From NCBI GenBank assembly GCA_027039465.1, contig JALWEA010000555.1, positions 1-7,205 on the forward strand: DNA of 7,205 nucleotides, in the 5' to 3' direction. The position numbers and the translations under genes are program-made. Origin of the DNA: Calditrichia bacterium (GTDB lineage: Bacteria; Calditrichota; Calditrichia; Calditrichales; Calditrichaceae). This document shows positions 4,829 to 7,205 of the stretch, one piece after another. A model generated the notes under the pieces. The model did not search any database, was not told the origin of the DNA, and saw only the letters and a list, made by a program, of their open reading frames with translations. Positions within the stretch are counted from its first letter, which is position 1. Each line of letters opens with the position of its first letter.

Positions 4829-6136
4829 TTAATCCTCACAAAAATACTTCTCCACTTCGTATAAAGGAATAAACTTCAGCTTTTGTTCGGGTAACTCGGC
4901 CGGCGGCTGTGAAGAAACCACATAACCCTTTGGCACATTGGGATATTCCTGCAAAAGCAAATGCAAGCTCTTTAATCGCCCGGCTTTGCCGCTTTTAACC
5001 TCAATCGGGCAAATGTCGCCGCGGGCAACGGTCAGGTAATCCACTTCCGCCGTGCTGCTTTTGGCCTCGCGCGCCCAAAAATATAGCGCACCTTTTTTAC
5101 AGGCGATGAGTTCCTGTCCCACAAACTGCTCGGCCAGAGCGCCGTTGTAAATGGACAACAAATCCTCTTTACCGAATTCCCGATAAATTTTAACGCCGTT
5201 TAAAAATTGCATCAACCCGATATCCAAAAATACGATCTTGAATTTACGTTCATTGGCCGAAGCACCCAACGGCAATCCGGCCGGCGAGGCTGCCGGAACC
5301 TTGTGCACGATTCGGGCCATGCGCAAAAGGTCAAATGCCTTTTTTATGGTTGGATTGCTGAATCCTTCCGCCAATCGATTGTATTTGGCGCGTTGACCTA
5401 CCATGCGGGCGGAATTCAACAGGACGGCATTCAGGCAACGTTTGTCCGTAAAAGGCGCGTATTTGGCAAAATCCTGACGAAAGGTTTCAATGAGTTGCTC
5501 CTGGATTTCAAAGACGCGACGATAATTTTGTGTTTCCGAAAAAACGCGAACCGCCTCGGGCATTCCGCCGATCAGGAAATAATCCTTAATATTTTGCAAA
5601 AGTAATTGGTGGGCCGTTTCACTGATATTTTCATCCGATTGATGCAGCGCTTTAAGCAAACGTTCTTTTCCCAAGGCCAAAAGAAATTCGGAAAAAGTTA
5701 AAGGATACATTTCTAAGAATTGAATACGACCTACGGGAAAAGAAATTTCTTTTAAGGCAAATTCCAATAATGATCCTGCGGCAATTACATGAAGCTCGGG
5801 CAAATCTTCATAAAAATAGCGCAAAGCCATTAAAGCTCGAGGACAACTTTGAATCTCATCAAAAAACAAAAGATCTTCTCCTGGAGTAATTGCGGTGTCT
5901 AAAATAAGCTCCAGCTCCGCTATGATCCGCTTAACATCCAAGTTCTTTTCAAAAACGGGATGAATATCCAAACGTTTTTCCAGATCGATAACATGAACTT
6001 TGCCCTGAAAATAGTTTTTGCCAAATTGAAGAATGCTAAACGTTTTCCCGACCTGCCGCGCACCGCGAACAATTAACGGCTTCCTTGAATCGGCTTGTTT
6101 CCATGCGATTAGTTTTTGTTCGATAAATCGTTTCAT
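4829..6136 (-). CDS. AAA ATPase with C-terminal DUF4143 domain
   Basis: With the start at 6136 the protein has 435 residues, normal for this family. The N-terminal AAA domain has Walker A GARQVGKT (25-32), Walker B LLFFDEIQ (89-96) and a sensor-like strand HVIAAGSLLEF (116-126). The C-terminal DUF4143 part resembles a restriction-endonuclease fold: LAEQFVGQELIA (334-345), EVDYL (364-368) and PIEVKSGKAG (377-386). These supply the D and E-x-K of a PD-(D/E)xK site (D366, E379, K381). The cellular role of the family is not settled; members are abundant and variable among FCB bacteria and archaea. The first in-frame ATG (6148) lies inside a repeat, has no ribosome binding site and would sit only about 10 nt from the predicted transcript start. 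The ATG at 6136, giving MKRFIEQKL, follows GGGTGG and matches usual family starts. The gene is convergent with the Phd gene and divergent from gntR. Its 5' part is AT-richer than its 3' part. Confidence 0.9.
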   Translation of the reverse strand: MKRFIEQKLIAWKQADSRKPLIVRGARQVGKTFSILQFGKNYFQGKVHVIDLEKRLDIHPVFEKNLDVKRIIAELELILDTAITPGEDLLFFDEIQSCPRALMALRYFYEDLPELHVIAAGSLLEFALKEISFPVGRIQFLEMYPLTFSEFLLALGKERLLKALHQSDENISETAHQLLLQNIKDYFLIGGMPEAVRVFSETQNYRRVFEIQEQLIETFRQDFAKYAPFTDKRCLNAVLLNSARMVGQRAKYNRLAEGFSNPTIKKAFDLLRMARIVHKVPAASPAGLPLGASANERKFKIVFLDIGLMQFLNGVKIYREFGKEDLLSIYNGALAEQFVGQELIACKKGALYFWAREAKSSTAEVDYLTVARGDICPIEVKSGKAGRLKSLHLLLQEYPNVPKGYVVSSQPPAELPEQKLKFIPLYEVEKYFCED

Positions 6137-6146
6137 AGTGCCACCC

Positions 6147-6230
6147 ATTTAAAAATACAAGGTAAATATAAAGAGTAGAATTTAAAAATACAAGGTTATT
6201 TTTAAATTAAAACTTTAAAAAACCAAGGTA
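6147..6230. repeat. Three direct repeats at exact 33-bp spacing
   Basis: ATTTAAAAATACAAGGT occurs at 6147-6163 and again, identical over 17 bp, at 6180-6196. A third copy, TTTAAAAAACCAAGGT (6214-6229), matches 14 of 16 bases. The copies start at 6148, 6181 and 6214 when aligned on TTT, so the period is exactly 33 bp, about three turns of DNA. The 16-17 bases between copies differ, so this is not a duplicated 33-mer but a conserved box at fixed spacing. The copies cover the ATPase promoter and leader; read on the minus strand the box is ACCTTGTATTTTTAAAT. They are probably binding sites for a regulator on one face of the helix. No fourth copy is seen at either side. Confidence 0.8.
6165..6193 (-). 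promoter_or_regulatory. Probable promoter of the ATPase gene, built on the repeats
   Basis: On the minus strand, TTGTAT (6193 to 6188, inside the middle repeat) is followed after 17 bp by TATATT (6170 to 6165). The -10 region reads TATATTTA, one base from the Bacteroidota TAnnTTTG. Transcription would start near 6158, inside the first repeat, giving a leader of about 20 nt to the start at 6136. The -35 match is only TTG. Confidence 0.45.
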
Positions 6231-6264
6231 ATTTAATTTTCTTCCCTAATTTTTTTTCTACCTC

Positions 6265-6294
6265 TTGACAATTTAATTTCTTTTGTTATATTTG
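6265..6294 (+). promoter_or_regulatory. Promoter of the gntR operon
   Basis: TTGACA (6265-6270, 6 of 6) and TATATT (6287-6292, 5 of 6) are separated by 16 bp. The same bases fit the Bacteroidota form: TTG, 19 bp, then TATATTTG (6287-6294), an exact TAnnTTTG. Transcription should begin around 6299-6301, just upstream of the gntR ribosome binding site. Confidence 0.75.
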
Positions 6295-6305
6295 TTATAT
6301 AACAA
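6283..6305. promoter_or_regulatory. Composite operator overlapping the gntR promoter
   Basis: The half-site TTGTTATAT occurs twice in tandem (6283-6291 and 6292-6300). The second copy forms a perfect 14-bp palindrome, TTGTTATATAACAA, at 6292-6305. The sites cover the -10 element and the expected transcript start, where bound repressor would block RNA polymerase. The likeliest ligand is the GntR-family protein encoded 17 bp downstream. Confidence 0.65.
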
Positions 6306-6310
6306 TTCAA

Positions 6311-6316
6311 AAGGAG
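6311..6316 (+). promoter_or_regulatory. Ribosome binding site that sets the gntR start
   Basis: AAGGAG lies 5 nt before the ATG at 6322. It rules out the longer reading frame from a TTG at 6283, which would begin inside the promoter and before the expected transcript start. Confidence 0.85.
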
Positions 6317-6321
6317 TCCCA

Positions 6322-6711
6322 ATGCTGATTTCCGTGGATTTTAATTCGGAAACACCGATTTACGAGCAATTAAAAGAACAAATTGTGATGGGTATTGCTT
6401 CCGGCGCTTTGAAACCCGGCGAGCAATTGCCGTCCATCCGGCAAATGGCCGAAGACCTGGGCGTCAATTTGCACACGATCAACAAGGCTTACAACCAGCT
6501 AAAGGCCGACGGAATATTAACGGTCGATCGGCGTAAGGGCGCGGTGGTCAATGCCTTAACCGGCCCGGCAACGCTGCAGCAAAAAGATGAAATCCGGAAA
6601 AAGCTAAAACCGATTTTGGCCAGGGCCATTTGTTTCGGACTATCAAAAAATGAAATCGAAGATCTTTGTAATGATCTTTACCATGAAATTACCGGAGGCA
6701 ACCATGAATAA
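6322..6711 (+). CDS. YtrA-type GntR-family transcription repressor
   Basis: The 129-residue protein is a short GntR regulator of the YtrA type: a winged-helix DNA-binding domain followed by only about 50 residues of helical dimerisation part, too small for a FadR or UTRA ligand domain. Domain marks: PIYEQLKEQIVMGIASGALK (12-31), PGEQLPSIRQMAEDLGVN (32-49), the recognition helix HTINKAYNQLKADG (51-64) and the wing ILTVDRRKGAVV (65-76). YtrA regulators usually control the membrane or transporter genes next to them and repress their own operon. That fits the palindrome over the promoter and the 8-nt overlap with the following membrane-protein gene. What signal relieves repression cannot be seen. 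Confidence 0.92.
   Translation: MLISVDFNSETPIYEQLKEQIVMGIASGALKPGEQLPSIRQMAEDLGVNLHTINKAYNQLKADGILTVDRRKGAVVNALTGPATLQQKDEIRKKLKPILARAICFGLSKNEIEDLCNDLYHEITGGNHE
6694..6698 (+). promoter_or_regulatory. Ribosome binding site of the DUF1648-type gene inside gntR
   Basis: GGAGG lies within the last codons of gntR, 5 nt before the ATG at 6704. It supports that start and translation coupled to gntR. Confidence 0.8.
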
Positions 6712-7205
6712 TCTCATAATTTATTTGGCGGTTTCGGCACTTTTTTATGTCATAAATTTACTCATACCCGTATTTATGAAGCCCTCGATTTGGTTTGGCG
6801 TGCGCCTGCCATCCGGCAATGAAAACGAATCGTTTGTCAAGGCTACAAAGCGTCAATTTCGGCTTTTGGTATCGTTGCTCTTTTTGGGGTATTTGTTGAT
6901 CACGCTTATTATTTTAAAGTATTATTTCACGAACGATCTGTTTGAGGGTTTAATTTTAGGGCAAGTGATCATTTATTTCGCGGCCGTTTTTCATTTTAAC
7001 AAGAAAACATTGCAGTGGAAAAACCGTACGCAAGCAAATTTCTCTGCGCAGGATAAGGTTATTGTCGATACCGCATTCCGGCAAGGGAAATTAACGGTTT
7101 CGCCCTGGTGGTTTGTCGTTTCGTTTGCAGTGGTGTTCGCCCATTTCCTTTTCGTAAATCTTAAGTTCGACCAATTCCCGCAACGCCTGGCCGTTCATTA
7201 CAATA
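6704..7205 (+). CDS. Multi-pass membrane protein, DUF1648 type, 5' part
   Basis: The frame opens with an ATG overlapping the gntR end by 8 nt and stays open to the window edge, giving 167 residues of a longer protein. At least four membrane segments are visible: about 4-25, 53-75, 82-98 and 135-153. The loop after the first carries WFGVRLP (30-36), and the last visible stretch, FDQFPQRLAVHYN (155-167), matches the start of a DUF1648 domain (pattern Y/F-x-x-L/F-P-x-R-I/L-x-x-H-F/Y-N). Proteins of this kind are commonly encoded next to YtrA-type GntR regulators; relatives include the SdpI-like immunity/signalling membrane proteins of Firmicutes. The exact function is unknown. It should sit in the inner membrane and be controlled by the GntR protein. 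The C-terminal part lies outside the window. Confidence 0.8.
   Translation, partial: MNNLIIYLAVSALFYVINLLIPVFMKPSIWFGVRLPSGNENESFVKATKRQFRLLVSLLFLGYLLITLIILKYYFTNDLFEGLILGQVIIYFAAVFHFNKKTLQWKNRTQANFSAQDKVIVDTAFRQGKLTVSPWWFVVSFAVVFAHFLFVNLKFDQFPQRLAVHYN

Noticed and set aside
4765..4872. 35-codon frame with ATGA overlap after the Phd-type gene, possible toxin
   Set aside because: Too short and without ParE, RelE or Doc features; its second half is the reverse strand of the ATPase 3' end. Kept only as a hint that a toxin once followed.
5207..5605. 132-codon plus-strand frame inside the ATPase gene
   Set aside because: Shadow of the minus-strand ATPase, which has clear domain motifs along its entire length.
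6147..6230. CRISPR array
   Set aside because: Only three short AT-rich boxes with 16-17-bp spacers, no Cas genes nearby, and the boxes overlap a promoter; a regulatory array fits better.

Overview
The window looks like a chromosomal piece from a bacterium of the Bacteroidota/Ignavibacteriota/Calditrichota (FCB) lineage. Evidence for this: the topoisomerase IV A subunit has the Bacteroidota-style C-terminal domain, with a late VDVKGWKARGNRLS segment and no GyrA-box; the promoter in front of the GntR gene fits both a sigma70 consensus and the Bacteroidota -7 element TAnnTTTG; and AAA ATPases with a DUF4143 end are common in these genomes. Several genes have strong Shine-Dalgarno sequences (AAGGAG, GGAGG, AGAAGGA), which are usually missing in core Bacteroidia/Flavobacteriia. 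I therefore lean, weakly, to a deeper FCB branch such as Calditrichota or Ignavibacteriota.

Layout. (1) Positions 1-1605 hold the 3' part of parC, G+C-rich and core-genome in character, followed by a hairpin terminator. (2) Positions 1606-2130 are a 525-bp gene-free stretch. It holds a long imperfect inverted repeat built on a GGGCGAAGCATTTTC core and a second short hairpin followed by a T-run; both look like dispersed repeats or mobile-element debris. (3) Positions 2131-3696 carry two genes 15 bp apart: a markedly AT-rich uracil-DNA-glycosylase-fold protein and a lipoprotein with a phosphodiester glycosidase (NAGPA) domain. (4) Positions 3828-4768 hold a complete two-gene toxin-antitoxin module (small helical antitoxin plus MazF/PemK-family toxin) and then a lone Phd/YefM antitoxin without a recognisable toxin. 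(5) Positions 4829-6136, minus strand, encode an AAA ATPase with a DUF4143 C-terminal domain, convergent with the Phd gene. (6) Positions 6137-6321 form a compact divergent control region. Three copies of a 16-17-bp repeat at exactly 33-bp spacing lie in front of the ATPase, and a promoter with a composite palindromic operator lies in front of gntR. (7) Positions 6322-7205 hold a YtrA-type GntR repressor overlapping by 8 bp a membrane protein of the DUF1648 type that runs off the window.

How the parts fit. The region between parC and gntR is a typical accessory stretch: AT-rich cargo, repeat debris, two toxin-antitoxin relics and an ATPase family often found in variable loci. The GntR/membrane-protein pair is a self-regulated operon by layout: the repressor is encoded first, a palindrome overlaps the promoter, and the coding regions overlap. 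No complete novel multi-gene system is evident. The least explained signals are the 33-bp phased repeats before the ATPase, the clamp-binding-like QLSLF tail of ParC, and the orphan antitoxin.
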